From: Xylaria sp. FL1777
Taxonomy: Eukaryota; Ascomycota; Sordariomycetes; Xylariales; Xylariaceae
NCBI GenBank assembly: GCA_022578965.1
Contig: MU400902.1
Span: 1-24,590 of the forward strand
Direction: 5' to 3'
Length of the DNA stretch: 24,590 nt
The position numbers and the translations under genes were made by a program. Below are positions 1 to 10,370 of this stretch, piece after piece. Every line of letters begins with the position of its first letter. Positions within the stretch are counted from its first letter, which is position 1. The notes under the pieces were generated by a model, which made no database searches, was not told the origin of the DNA, and was given only the letters and a program-made list of their open reading frames with translations.

Positions 1-1892
1 TATTTAAAGCATTTATAAAGCTTTTAAAGTTTTATTTTTATAAAATATAAACTTGCTTTATATAAGCTAATATTAAAAAACAAGTATTTTTATTTCCGTA
101 TAATAAAAATAGTTTTTTTGTTTTGTTATATAATAATGTTTTTTGTGTTATTAAAATATGCTTTTAAACAGTTAACGTTTTTTAATAAAAATAAAAAAGA
201 AATAAAAGTATTTAAAACATAGTATATAGTTATACTAAAAGCGTTTTTTATTTGTATAGTGCTTATAGCACTTATAGTATTATTTTTGCTAAAATAAATA
301 TAAGCGTTACTTAAGGTTTAATTAATTTTTATATAAAAATATATTTAAAGGTATGCCTTTAATTAAGCTTTTTTTATTATTAAATAGTTAAAAGCATTAA
401 TATTTTAAAGTTTACTTTAGTAGTTTATATAATAATAATTGCTTAATATAAACTAATTATATAGTACTATTATTTTATAGTTTTAAATGTTTTTTTTTGT
501 TGTACAATAAAAAAATGCGCTATTTACTAAATATTAAATAGTTTAATTATTAAATTTTTCATTAATATTTTTAGTATTATTGTTTAACTTTAAATATTTT
601 TTACATTTTGCTATATATAAAAAGAATTTTTTTAAAGTAAGTTTTTAGCTATAAATTATTTTGTGCGAATTAAAAAATACGTTTTTTATACGAGCTTTTT
701 TTTAAGGGATATAGTATATTAACTAGTAGCTTTTTTTTTAGCAAACAAAGCATTTTTTGTTTATATAAAAGTTTTAGTTCTTTTAGTTATAGCTTTAAAA
801 GTAGCTTAGCTATTTAATTAATTAACTTAATAACTTTAATATAAATTTAAGTTATTAGTTTTTTATATAATTATAGTTATATTTTTAGTTTATAAAGTAT
901 AATTTATTGTTTTTTTGTATAAAAGTTTTTGTTATATTATTTAATGCTATACGTAAGCATGCTTATAAATTAGCAAAAAATCTTTTATATATAAGTTTTT
1001 AAAAAATTAATGCTATAGCTAACTTTAATATATTTTAATATGTTTATATAACGTTTATACTTAGTTAAATTTTGCTTTAATAGCTAGCGTTAAATGTTTG
1101 TTATGCTTTTTTAAGCTTATTAAGCATTAATTTAAGTACTTTATATAAAGCTAAATTTAGGTTTTCTTTTTTTATTTATATAAAAAAAACTATTATTTAG
1201 TTAGTTTAATACTAGCTATAATTTATATTAGTATTAAAGTAAGTATTTATTATATAGTATATTTTATTTTATGTTTTATTTAAACTAATATAGTTAATAA
1301 AAAGGTTTTTTGTATAACTTTTTAAAATATATAAAAATATAGCGTAATATTAGTTTTTTATAATTTTAATTTATTAGTAAATAGCAATAAATAAACAAGC
1401 TTTATTATATAATAAGTTATATAGCTTACTTATATAGTTTTAGCTTAAGTTTTAGCTTTTTTAAAAAGTAATATATTTATTAAAAAATATAAATCTGTTT
1501 TATATAAACTTTATTAAAAATAAGTTAAAAAACGTGCTTTTAATAGCTAAATCTAGTATTATACAAACATATGTTTTTTGCTTTAATATTTGCAATAAAT
1601 AATACTAAACAAAGTATTTATATACTAGTTAAAAAATTAGTTTATAGCTTGCTTTTATTATATAAGAATTAAACAGCTTAAAAAAATTCTAATGTTTAAT
1701 ATTTAGCTAAATTAATTATAGTTAATATTTATATTATTACGTTTAAAATTATATATTAAAACTTAAGTTTTTAAAAAAGTAGTTTAGTATATAAATAGTT
1801 TAAAAAGTTCTAACTATTATATAAAAAAATATTTAGCTGTTAGCTTAATGTTAAAAATATTACTAATAATTAAATAGTTATTATACAACAAG
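1..1892 (-). other. Degenerate AT-rich flank, probable older transposon relic
   Basis: No intact gene is visible. The plus strand is T-rich. Minus-strand translation gives coding-like stretches broken by TAA/TAG, for example around 1190-1110 (short segment ENLNLALYKVLKLML) and around 800-560, without a domain I can name. Element 1 inserted at 1893-1897, so this stretch and the sequence after 9926 were once contiguous. The most likely identity is the body of an older RIP-mutated transposon read on the minus strand, but that is inference from composition and reading direction. I see no promoter, RNA gene or terminator here. Confidence 0.3.
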
Positions 1893-1897
1893 TATTT
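1893..1897 (+). repeat. Target-site duplication TATTT, left copy (element 1)
   Basis: TATTT directly precedes the left LTR and recurs directly after the right LTR at 9922-9926. A 5-bp duplication is usual for Ty3/gypsy integrase. The exact match fixes both outer boundaries of element 1. Confidence 0.8.
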
Positions 1898-2110
1898 TAA
1901 TAGGCCTGCGTAAAGGGTTAAACTAGTAACCTTTAAAGGAAAGTCTGTAAGTAGCACTAGCTTTATAAGCTAAGCTACACACCGTAGCTATAAAGATAAA
2001 GCATATATAGCCCGTGCTTTACACTTACTATAAAAATACTAGATTAGCTAATATTATATAAAACTTAAAAAATTGATTATTTGTTTTACTACTTATTAAC
2101 TTTTTTATTA
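1898..2110 (+). repeat. 5' LTR of element 1
   Basis: This 213-bp repeat pairs with 9709-9921. My hand alignment finds about 28 differences, all transitions, and no gap (about 87% identity). The ends read TAATAG...CTATTA in both copies. This is what canonical TGATAG...CTATCA becomes if the terminal CpA on each strand turns into TpA. A TATAAAA box lies at 2057-2063, where an LTR promoter would be expected. Confidence 0.9.
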
Positions 2111-2700
2111 AAGTGGTGCTTTACTACGCTTGTTTTATTGCAAACATTATACTATACTATACTAAAACTACCTAGTTTTTTAATCGTAAAGTTATAGAAA
2201 TATTTTTTTTTGCTAGTAGTAATTAACTTACTTTTATAAGCTGTAGCACTACTAACTAACTTTGTTAAAGCAAGTATTTTGCTATAAATGCTTATTTTTT
2301 AGCGCTAAATGAACTTTTGCATTATATTTAGCTAAACTTAATTTACTTATTATTTTTGTATTTTAAAAGTACTTGTTTTATAAAATTGCATAAGCAATTT
2401 ATAGCAAACTATGTATTTTTGTAAACGTTACAAATTATTTACTACACTTAACCTAACGTAGCCTTTAAATTAATTAGCTTAGTTTTTACCGAAATTTAAA
2501 ACATAGCAGCTTGCTATTAGTACTAAAATTAAGGTATTTTTTATTACCTTTTATAGTTTATTGCGTTATTTTTTATAACTTGCTGCATTAAATTAAAATT
2601 ATATATGCTACTTAATAATAGCTTTATTAGCTTATACTTACTTAAATTTTTACTTAATAATATAATCGCACTATTAAATAACATATTAAACGTGCATAGC
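2111..2700 (+). other. Primer-binding site and leader of element 1
   Basis: Three bases after the LTR, TGGTGC at 2114-2119 could pair with a tRNA 3' end of ...GCACCA, so this is the likely minus-strand primer-binding site. I cannot name the tRNA. The remaining roughly 580 bases show no coding motif I recognise and are probably untranslated leader. The gag frame becomes recognisable near 2701. No ATG is visible at its start, and an original ATG may have become ATA. Confidence 0.5.
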
Positions 2701-4420
2701 AAAAGTTTAAAAGATTTAAGGAAACCTAAAGATCTAAAGAAACCTAAAGACTTAAAGAAACTTAGCTAAATAATAAATGCTAAACTTATTACTGCAGAAA
2801 ACTTAAAAGTTAAAATAAACATAGCAATAGTTTAGTTTTTTATAAAAAAAGCTAAAAAAATAAAATCTAGCCGAAAGCAAAATAAAAAAAATATAGCAAC
2901 GCTAAAACAGTTAATAAAAATATTAAAAAATAATATAAACAATAGTACTAAAAGATTAAAGCTTAGCATAAGCAAACTAGCTAAAGAAATTCGCAGAATT
3001 AACAAAAGAACTAAAAAAGCCAAAAAAAAAAAAAAAAAAGATAATTTGCTAAAACTGCTAGATTTTCTTAATTTATTTAACTTTACTAAAACTAATAAGC
3101 TTAAAAAAACTAGCAACTTTAATACTAGGACTTAAAACACTAAAAGTAAATTATTAAACTTACTTTATAACAGTAGTAATAATAATTTTTTTTTTTTTTG
3201 TTTTTTATTAAATTGTTATAATAATAATTATAGTAATACTTTAGAATTTACTTATACTAAAAAAAGATCTATTAAAATTAAACAAAAAAATGTTAGCACG
3301 TTTAACCTTAAGTAAAACAACTTTAATAATTAAAGAGTTATAGCTAATAATAAAAATATTATATATATTAATGTTTATTTTTTTAGCAATTGCATTAAAG
3401 CGTTGCTTAAAAAAGAAGACTTTAATAAAACACAAATTATAAAGTTGTTCGATTATTTGTTAGCTAGCTTAATACTTTTATAGTAAAACAATAAAATTAT
3501 AGCGCTTTAGTAAAAGCTACTATAATTAGCTAAACTAAAGTTGCTTTTAAAAAATCTAAAAGAACATTTTAAAATATATATTAAAAAAGCTATAAAAAAA
3601 TTCTTAAAAAGTTAACTTACTTTTTAAAACATAGCTAAAAACTAAAATACTGTTTTTTATTTTATTTAACATAAGCTGTAATACGCTTATGCAAATTATA
3701 CTTTTGCTACAAATAACTTAAACTAAATTAAAATTATAAAAAACATCTAAAACTAATAAAACAACAAAATTATAAATTATATTAAACTACTTAAAAAAAA
3801 GAAAACTTTTAAAAACTACATAAAGAAAATCAAAAAAACTAAATATAGTTTAAAACAAAAGGCTAAACGTTAATATTTAAATGTAAAGCTTAAAATAAAA
3901 CGTTCTTTAAAATTAAACACTTTTAGTTAATTTAACCGCAAAAACAATTATTTTAACTATTGCTTTAATTATTGCAGGAATAAACGTTATAATAATAGCA
4001 ACTATTGCTGCAACAATTAAAGCTATAAAAAAAGCTACAACTAAAGCTACAACTATAACTACAGTTGTAATTAAAGCTATAATTATAACAAAGGCTATTA
4101 TAGCAACTATAGCTAAAACTATAGTTATAACTAAAGTTATAATTGTAGCTATAAGCATGATTGCAATTATAACTACTGCTGCAACTATAATTATAAATAT
4201 AATTATAATAAAGATCGCAATTAGGACTGCAATAAAGATTGAGATTAAAAAAACTGCAATTATAACTGCAATTAAAATCAAGATTGCTACAAAAGCAAAA
4301 AACATAGCATACATTTTGCTAATAGTAAAAAAAGCAATAATAATAAAACAATATTTCCTTAAAAAAGCAAGTTTAAATACTATATTAAAGATAACGCTTT
4401 TTATATTATGAACTTTTTTT
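2701..4420 (+). pseudogene. gag: Degenerate Gag of element 1
   Basis: Frame 1 starts with an 18-nt tandem repeat at about 2716-2762 (Leu-Lys-Lys-Pro-Lys-Asp-like units). A Glu/Lys-rich coiled-coil segment follows at about 2870-3040, around the short stretch RLKLSISKLAKEIRRI. At about 3280-3900 there is a region resembling the retrotransposon Gag capsid domain. Near 3470 two adjacent stops sit where a Trp-Trp pair is expected after a Leu-Leu-Ala segment, and a Gln-His-Lys-Leu segment lies near 3670. Gag would form the cytoplasmic particle in which reverse transcription occurs. At 3960-4310 the frame becomes low complexity. The stops are TAA/TAG from former Trp, Gln or Arg codons. Gag appears to be in the same frame as pol, implying a single polyprotein. 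The assignment rests on motif layout, not a database match. Confidence 0.72.
3955..4315 (+). repeat. Degenerate low-complexity coding repeat in Gag
   Basis: Short units rich in gct, ata, act and aaa recur imperfectly. In the element frame (frame 1) they read as Asn/Tyr/Ser/Cys-rich residues, probably Asp/His/Ser/Arg-rich before RIP. The other frames give Ile/Ala/Thr-rich and, on the minus strand, Ile/Val-rich open frames of 84 and 133 codons. Those look like membrane proteins but are by-products of ACA-to-ATA change in a repeat. A similar tract occurs at the equivalent place in element 2. Confidence 0.6.
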
Positions 4421-4554
4421 TAACGTGCTATTAATACTACTAACAGTATAAATTGCTTTTTATGCTAAAATTACACTTAAAGAAATATAAGTGTTAAATT
4501 AAATTAAAAAAGCTAGCAAAAACTAACACTTTTTTTTTAGTTAACATGTTGTAA

Positions 4555-4629
4555 TATATATGTAAGTATTGCTTAAAAACCTTTTTTTTGTATAATTTGC
4601 TTTTTTAATATATATATTAATGTTAAAAC
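4555..4629 (+). pseudogene. C2HC-type zinc finger relic in the element 1 polyprotein
   Basis: Frame 1 shows Cys codons at 4561 and 4570 (C-x2-C), a Phe three residues later, then Tyr at 4609 where the first His is expected after twelve residues, and Cys at 4621 (spacing x3). This fits C-x2-C-x12-H-x3-C with His changed to Tyr by CAY-to-TAY. A finger of this type between Gag and Pol occurs, from memory, in some fungal gypsy polyproteins and may bind nucleic acid. It differs from the CCHC knuckle typical of retroviruses. Confidence 0.5.
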
Positions 4630-4959
4630 GCCTAAAATAGCACTATATGCTACTTTAAAAGTACTATAAGCTTAAGGTTAATACTTAAGCTAATAAAGCT
4701 AACTAAAACAAAAAAGCTTGCTAAGCTTACTAAAGCAGCAAAAATTTCTAATAAAAAAGTTTTAGTTAGTAAAGCTTTTAGCGCTAATTAATATAACGCT
4801 ATGTATTAGTTTAGTTTTATATATTTATAAATAAAAATATAAACTAAGCTAACTAAACTAAACTATAAAATTTGCGTTAATTTTAAAACAAAACATATAA
4901 TAATTAGTTATAGCTTTTTAAACAAAACTAATTATACTATTAAAAAAAGGAAAAAGTAA

Positions 4960-6180
4960 ATAATTATAGTTAAAAATTAAATAGTTGTTTTAATTAAATA
5001 AGCTATATTTACTTTTTATGTATGCAAAATTAATAAAAGCAAAAAACCTTATATATATAAATTCCAAAAAGAAAATTAAGTTATTAATAACTATTTAAAA
5101 CCTAGCATGCTTATTAAAAACAATTTCCTAAAGCTATATAAAGCAATTATTAACTATAAAACTAAGATTATTATATATAAAGGCTTAAATAACTTTGCAT
5201 TTCCTTTTTATGTATTAATACAAAAAAAGAAATATGTGCGTTAAATTATTAACTAAAATAACATTATTGTTTTTAAAAGCAGCAAAGCGTATATTATAAT
5301 AAATTATAAACTATTGCTTGCTAATTATAATTTTTGCTTTTTAGCAATACATAAAACTACTTTAAATACTATAGTAAACGCTAAAACTTCTAAAGTTATT
5401 TTAGTTATAAATACTATTAATATGCTTATAAAAATTTCTAAAGGAACTAAAATTAAGCAAATACAAGAAAACAAAAATAGTAGCTATTATATTTCATTTT
5501 AAAAAGCAGCTATAAAAACGCTAGCTTGCGTTGCTATAAAATTTGCTGCACTTTTAGCTAGCGTAATAAGTTTAAAAGCTTTAGCTACTGCTAATTTATT
5601 AATATTTATAAACAAGAAATTCAAAATATTAGCCTTAGTTATTACGTTTGCAATAAATAGCATGCCTTTAATTAAAAAAGCTAAATATATAAACAAGTTA
5701 GCAAAAAGTATAAGCAATTTAACTTTTATGTTAAAAAAACATAACACAATAAGTACTTTTTTAATTAACGCTATATTTAGTATAATACAGAAGTTTAAAA
5801 ACTTTTTAGCTATTAAATATAATTTAGTGCTAAACGGACTTCTAAAAGCAAAACTAAAAATCTTAAATATTTATGCTACTTTAAGTATTAAAAAACCAGG
5901 CAACTTGCTTAAAAAAATTACAAAAAAAAGCATTTATATTTATGCTAAAAAAGCGTTTAAAGCTACTAAGTTTACTAAAGTTATAAAAACATATAACATA
6001 TAAACTAATTAAAGCAAAGTTAACATTTTTGTAAATTAATAAATAAAAATTCTATTAGTTAATAATTAGCAAAAAACAAAACTTAATTTACGTAAATACT
6101 TTTTAAATTGCAAAAACATAAAAGTACTTAACAATATATATAACAAACTTTATAAAATAAAACGTATAAAATAAATAAAT
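4960..6180 (+). pseudogene. Pol N-terminal region of element 1 (protease expected, not proven)
   Basis: Frame 1 continues and is unusually open: 5314-5502 and 5503-6003 are separated only by one TAA. It holds Thr/Ser/Lys-rich coding with clear codon structure. The segment KYNLVLNGLL near 5815 resembles the Y-D-L-I-L-G element of retroviral-type aspartic proteases. I cannot find the catalytic Asp-Ser/Thr-Gly triad in a sensible place. A protease is expected here by gene order, so the call is positional. The low stop density probably reflects few Trp and Gln codons in the original. Confidence 0.45.
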
Positions 6181-6189
6181 AAACTTATA

Positions 6190-6850
6190 TTATTTATGCA
6201 TCCTGTATTTATTATATAGCAAAAAGTAAACAAAGTAAACAAAAGCTAAATAGTTATTAATTTCTAATAATTAAACAAGGTTGCTATATTAAATAGTTAT
6301 TTTTTACTCTTATAAAGCGAAGTAATAGCTAGTTTGCTAAGCAAACAATATATTATTTGCGTTAATATAACTAGGTTTTTTTATTAGTTTTTCGTTTACT
6401 TAAATCATTAAAACAAGTTTACTATAATTAGTTTGCATAAAATAAAAAAGTTTAACGTAGCACTAATAAGGTTTTGCAATTTACTAAGCTATATATAAAG
6501 GTTTATAAATAGGTTATTTTGCTAGTATTTAAACTTCTGTTATTATTTTATTAATAATATTATTATTTACTTTAATACTTTTAAAAAACATATAAAGCAC
6601 TTAAATATAATTTTTAGTTTTTTTAAAGCGCGCAATATTACTATAGCTTTACAAAAGTTGTTTATTAAATACTTATTAGTTAAGTTGCTAAGCTTTTAAA
6701 TAAACGCTTTAAAACTAATTAATACTGCTAATTATATATAAGCATTTAAATAGCTTGCTTTTTTAAAGAACTTATAAGCTTTAAAATAATATTTAAAAGC
6801 TAGTTTTTTTTTAAGGAACCTAATTTTCTATTATATATAGCTAGCCTAAC
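6190..6850 (+). pseudogene. pol: Degenerate reverse transcriptase of element 1
   Basis: In frame 1 the RT blocks follow in order: the N-terminal V-I-N-F...L-N-K-V block near 6245, a S-Y-F-L-L-L-like segment near 6300, and the active-site block at 6541-6582 reading YYFINNIIIYFNTF. The catalytic Asp-Asp pair is Asn-Asn at 6553-6558 (GAT to AAT twice). After it come helix residues near 6590 and a connection region (FLRNLIFYY) near 6815. RT copies element RNA into DNA in the particle. Loss of both Asp residues plus many stops means the enzyme is dead. Confidence 0.87.
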
Positions 6851-6949
6851 TTTTGTAAAACTGCAAAACTAAGCTATTAGCTAAAAGGCATAAAAAAAAT
6901 AAAGTAATAAATGGAAACTTTAAACGCTGTAAGCACTACGTTCGTACAA

Positions 6950-7500
6950 TAAACTACAATTTTACTTTTGCTAAACTTAAATTTTTCTGCGTAGTACAAA
7001 ACGCAATTTGTTTAAAAATTATTCTACGTTATTATAATCCTAAAAAACAATTGTTTATATAAGTTAATAGCTCTAAAAAACAAAGATTTAAAGTAATAGT
7101 GTTTTATATTAAAAAGAGGTACAAATAAATACTAAAGACCTATATTTTTTTAATACAAGTAAAACTAGTAATATACTTAAGTAAGTGTTTTTTGAAAGCT
7201 AAAATGTAATATAGCTTTTTAAAGTTAAAGGTTGCTTGTTTTATTTAAGCTACTAAGAAATTATATACTATAGTATATTTAAACAAATGCTTTATTGTAG
7301 TACTAACTAATTATAACGCTAGCGTAAGTATAGTAAACAAAATAACTTTAAATATATTTACTACTAATTGTTTAAACATATAACTAGTAAACTTATTAAT
7401 ATACTTTTTATAATATAAGTACTAAATATACTATTTGCTTAATTAGCTTAACTATATACTTAACGCCTTTAATTAACTTAAGGCAATATAAAACGCTATA
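6950..7500 (+). pseudogene. pol: Degenerate RNase H of element 1
   Basis: Frame 1 shows an RNase H layout. The segment RYYNPKKQLFI near 7033 leads into the first catalytic block, with Asp changed to Asn at 7066-7068. A KLKVACFI block near 7222 holds Lys where the catalytic Glu is expected. LTNYNASV near 7303 has Asn at 7309 for the catalytic Asp and Tyr for the following His. The final LNYILNAFN segment near 7447 matches the usual L-N-x-V-P-D-A-L-S-R end with RIP changes. RNase H removes the RNA strand after copying. Order and spacing relative to RT support the call. Confidence 0.85.
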
Positions 7501-7739
7501 AAAAATAACGTAATTAAACGATTTAACAAACTAGCAGTACTAAACACCGTATAATATATTAACAAAGAATGCAATACTATATAAAACGCTATTAAGCATA
7601 CTAGCAAAGCAATAATAAGTAATAAATAAAAAAAAGATTTTAAGCTAGCTTATAATATAAACCTTAAGTATTGCAAAATTATAAAAAAGCTACGTATTAA
7701 AAAACAGCAAAGTACTAATAAAAACATTAAAGTTTTTTT

Positions 7740-8700
7740 TAAGTTTAGCTATCTTTTTTGCATTTATGATGATTTTATTTACAGCATACATATAAAAAAA
7801 CAACGCTTGTGCGTACTACATAACATAGTTCAACAAGTATTAAAGTTAATATATAACAAAAAAAATTACATAAAACCTAAACGTATAATAAAAAACCTTT
7901 AAGAATATTTTATACACTATAAGTTATAGCTAGTTAAGAAATATATAAAGTGCTATTTAAGTTGCAAATTTAACAAAACAAATTAGCAACAAAAAGTAAG
8001 CAATTTATAACTAATATGCCTTAAAAACGCATTATTTATGTAAATAATTATAATTAACTTTATTTTAGCATTACTACGCGTGTTTTTAGCAAATACTTTA
8101 TAGCAACTAAAAAAAAAGTTATATTATAAGTATTATAATTACATAATAAACATAACTTATTATTTATTTAAATAAAGTATGCTTATTTTTAAAAATAAGA
8201 AGTATACAACTAAAAACTAAGCTAACGTTTTAGCAAAGCAACTAATATTAAGCAACTAAAAAATTCCCTAAGAAATTATGTTTAACTAAAACAAAAAGTT
8301 TACATTTAAATTCTAAAAAAGCTTATAAAAAGCATTTAGCATTAAACTACTTATAATAATAGCATACTACTTTTAAAGTAACAGCATATTAAAAAAAAAG
8401 AACTAAATAATAAAAATTGCTATTTGCTTTTATAACTTTATTAAGCTAAAGTTTAACTAGTTAAAATTAATACTTAGTTTATAATAAAATCTAAATTTCG
8501 CAAGATTTTAAACAATGCAATTTATGCTATATAAACAACTATTTAGCTTTAAATTGCTTAGCTTATTAAACATTACTACTAAATAAGTTAATAAACAATT
8601 ATTTAAGCAAATATAAAGCATTAAAAATTACTTAAAATAAAACGTTAAGCTTACTATAAATTTTGCAGCAATTAAAGCAAAACGTTGTTTTAACTATATA
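7740..8700 (+). pseudogene. pol: Degenerate integrase of element 1
   Basis: Frame 1 begins with an N-terminal zinc-binding domain. After IYDDFIYS at 7762 comes RLCVLHNIVQQVLKL near 7806. The His pair is replaced by Tyr/Asn near 7855 (KKNY), and the Cys pair is kept as KCYLSCKFN near 7951. In the core, the first Asp is Asn at 8056, the second is Asn at 8284 and the Glu is Lys at 8392. The last two are exactly 35 residues apart, as in DD35E integrases. AYYF at 8368 corresponds to the usual A-Y-H-P. Integrase inserts the cDNA into the genome. All three acidic residues are lost. Confidence 0.88.
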
Positions 8701-8994
8701 TATTATGCATTAAAATTTGCTTTTAGCAATAAAATACTATTATAATTATACAATAAGTACTATTTGCTAAGCAAGCCATTATATAAGTATTTATAACAAT
8801 AAGCTAGTTTTTAAAAAGTAAAGCGTAAAGTAAGTAATTTAGCTTATAAGTTAAACTTTTTATTTTATTACTACATTTATTCTGTAATATTTATTGTTTA
8901 CTGATGATTAGCTAAAGAAAATAATAATCTATTTAAGCAAACAGCGCTACTTTTAGGCCTAGTAAAAGCTAACTAACACTTTAACTTAAACGAA

Positions 8995-9172
8995 AAAAAA
9001 GAAATATATAAAGTAGAAATTATTATACAATATTGCTTTAACTACAAAAAAGACAAATATAAATATTTAATTAAATAAAAAAGCTAAAGTTATAAGCATA
9101 ACTAATAAATAACTATATTTAAGTTATGTTACTTTAAAAAGCTAATTAATAAGTATTAAAAAAAAAAAAAGA
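8995..9172 (+). pseudogene. Chromodomain relic at the Pol C terminus, element 1
   Basis: In frame 1 from 9001, E-I-Y-K-V-E-I-I is followed by a basic stretch. Then comes YKYLIK with stops at the two positions where chromodomains have Trp-Lys-Gly-Trp. A K-H-N segment matches the usual E-H-N-T-W. Chromodomains bind methylated histone H3 and steer chromoviruses toward heterochromatin. The aromatic Trp codons are gone. Position after integrase and the residue order make this a firm family marker. Confidence 0.85.
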
Positions 9173-9708
9173 GCAAACTTTGTAACTAAGCTACTTTTAA
9201 GCCTAAGAATATTAATAAGCTTAATAACGCTAATATAACTAAATTTAAGCTTTGCAAGCAAAAAAAACCACATAAAGTAAAGTTTAATATTATAAGCTTT
9301 TTTTTAATAAAGGAAACACTAACAAAAATACTACTTTAAGCACTTATAAAAGTACTAATAACTAATAATACTATGCTTACTAACAAATTAGTTAAGCTAA
9401 AAATATTATTTAAGGATATATTTGCTTTTAAGCAAGTAAAGCAGTATAAAACAGTTAAAAAAGCAGTACTTGTATTATTAATTAAACCTTTAAAAAAAAA
9501 CACTAGTATAGGTAATAAAACTAATAGTTAATTAGTAAGTAAAAAGCTAACAATAAAAAAAAAAAAAAAAGTGCAACAAAGTAGTAAGCTAAAGCTAAAG
9601 GAAACTCTATAAAGAAAAATGTAAAGAACAAAAATATATAATTATTATTATAGTAAACAGCTAGAGGACTGCTAAAAGCAGCAGCTTTTTTTTTAAAGGC
9701 TAGCATTT
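9173..9708 (+). other. 3' end of pol and untranslated region of element 1
   Basis: After the chromodomain, frame 1 becomes stop-dense (many TAA between 9180 and 9290), so the ORF probably ended here. Purine-rich stretches occur at about 9590-9635. None sits directly against the LTR start as a textbook polypurine tract would. The sequence before 9709 is TTTAAAGGCTAGCATTT. A minus-strand 61-codon open frame at 9521-9706 has no features and is not a gene. Confidence 0.5.
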
Positions 9709-9921
9709 TAATAGGCCTACATAAGAGGTCAAACTAATAACCTCTAAAGGAAAGTCTATAAGTAGCACTAGCCCTATAAGCTAAGCTACACACTATAGCT
9801 ATAAAAATAAAGCGTGTATAGCCCGTGTTTTATACCCACTATAGAAATACTAGATTAGCTAGTATTGTATAAAACTTAGAAAATCAATTATCTGTTTTAT
9901 TACTTATTAACTTTTCTATTA
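9709..9921 (+). repeat. 3' LTR of element 1
   Basis: Partner of 1898-2110, same length and register. It keeps more G and C than the 5' copy at several places, so the two copies were mutated independently. The TATAAAA box is at 9868-9874. The last bases CTATTA are followed by TATTT. Confidence 0.9.
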
Positions 9922-9926
9922 TATTT
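9922..9926 (+). repeat. Target-site duplication TATTT, right copy (element 1)
   Basis: Identical to 1893-1897 and immediately outside the right LTR. Confidence 0.8.
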
Positions 9927-10370
9927 AGTAGTTCTTTTAATTTCTTAATTGTAAAGTTTTTATAGGCTATTTCTATAAGCTTTTAAATTATAGTTGTTTT
10001 TAACGTTAAGTAAATTTCTTTTAACTTAAGGTTTTTAAACAAAGCGCTTTATACGCTTTAATAAATTTTTTAAAAATGATTTTCTGTTTATTTTTTAAAA
10101 GTTTTAGCAAACCTTTTTTAAAAGTAGTTTAGTAGTTTATAAAAATATAAATAGTTAATATAATAAAATATTAGCTTAATATTTAGCTTAATTTTAGTTG
10201 TATAGCTAAAATTGATTTTTTAGCTTTATATTTTAAGATTAATTTAAACATTTATTTATTGTATGCTTATTAAAACATTTTTAGCTAAATCTTTATACGT
10301 AAAAATAACTAGCTTTAACTTTAAAAGCGTTATAAGCAGTTGTTTGTTTTTTTAAAACATAGTAAATTTA
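9927..10370 (-). pseudogene. Coding-like relic interrupted by element 1, unidentified
   Basis: On the minus strand from about 10370 down to 9927 a frame shows reasonable codon structure. It includes basic and aromatic residues (segment LKKFIKAYKALCLKTL near 10060) and only TAA/TAG interruptions. It runs into the element 1 insertion point, so the rest would lie below 1893. I do not recognise the protein. A Gag or other transposon protein is likely from context. It is older than element 1, which landed inside it. Confidence 0.28.

Larger units (their letters stand above)
1898..9921 (+). mobile_element. Element 1: complete RIP-inactivated Ty3/gypsy chromovirus
   Basis: This is an 8.0-kb LTR retrotransposon. 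It is bounded by two 213-bp direct repeats at a constant offset of 7811 and by a TATTT target duplication. Inside, plus-strand frame 1 encodes in order a coiled coil, a Gag capsid-like domain, a low-complexity tract, a zinc finger, reverse transcriptase, RNase H, integrase and chromodomain. That is the order of chromoviruses, the Ty3/gypsy lineage with a chromodomain. The frame runs from about 2701 to 9170 with many TAA/TAG stops but no net frameshift. Catalytic residues are lost by G-to-A or C-to-T changes, which is typical of fungal RIP. The element cannot make its own proteins. Its nearest family would need a database search. Confidence 0.93.

Noticed and set aside
2832..3116. 94-codon minus-strand Leu/Phe-rich open frame
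   Set aside because: Antisense to the Lys/Glu-rich coiled coil of Gag in element 1.
3913..4314. 133-codon minus-strand Ile/Val-rich open frame, possible membrane protein
   Set aside because: It is antisense to the low-complexity Gag tract of element 1. The composition comes from short degenerate repeats after RIP, not from a conserved protein.
4157..4411. 84-codon plus-strand Ile/Thr/Lys-rich open frame
   Set aside because: It is frame 2 of the same tract. The flanking Gag and Pol blocks are in frame 1.
5499..5747. 82-codon minus-strand open frame
   Set aside because: Antisense to the continuous frame 1 Pol region at 5314-6003, which connects in frame to RT.
7762..7790. YDDF motif, first taken as an RT active site
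   Set aside because: It follows RNase H and is followed by zinc-domain residues (RLCVLHNIV, then KCYLSCKFN), so it is the integrase N-terminus. The real RT site is at 6544-6567.
9521..9706. 61-codon minus-strand open frame just before the 3' LTR
   Set aside because: Lies in the 3' untranslated region of element 1 and has no motif. Phe/Leu/Lys-rich composition follows from A-runs.
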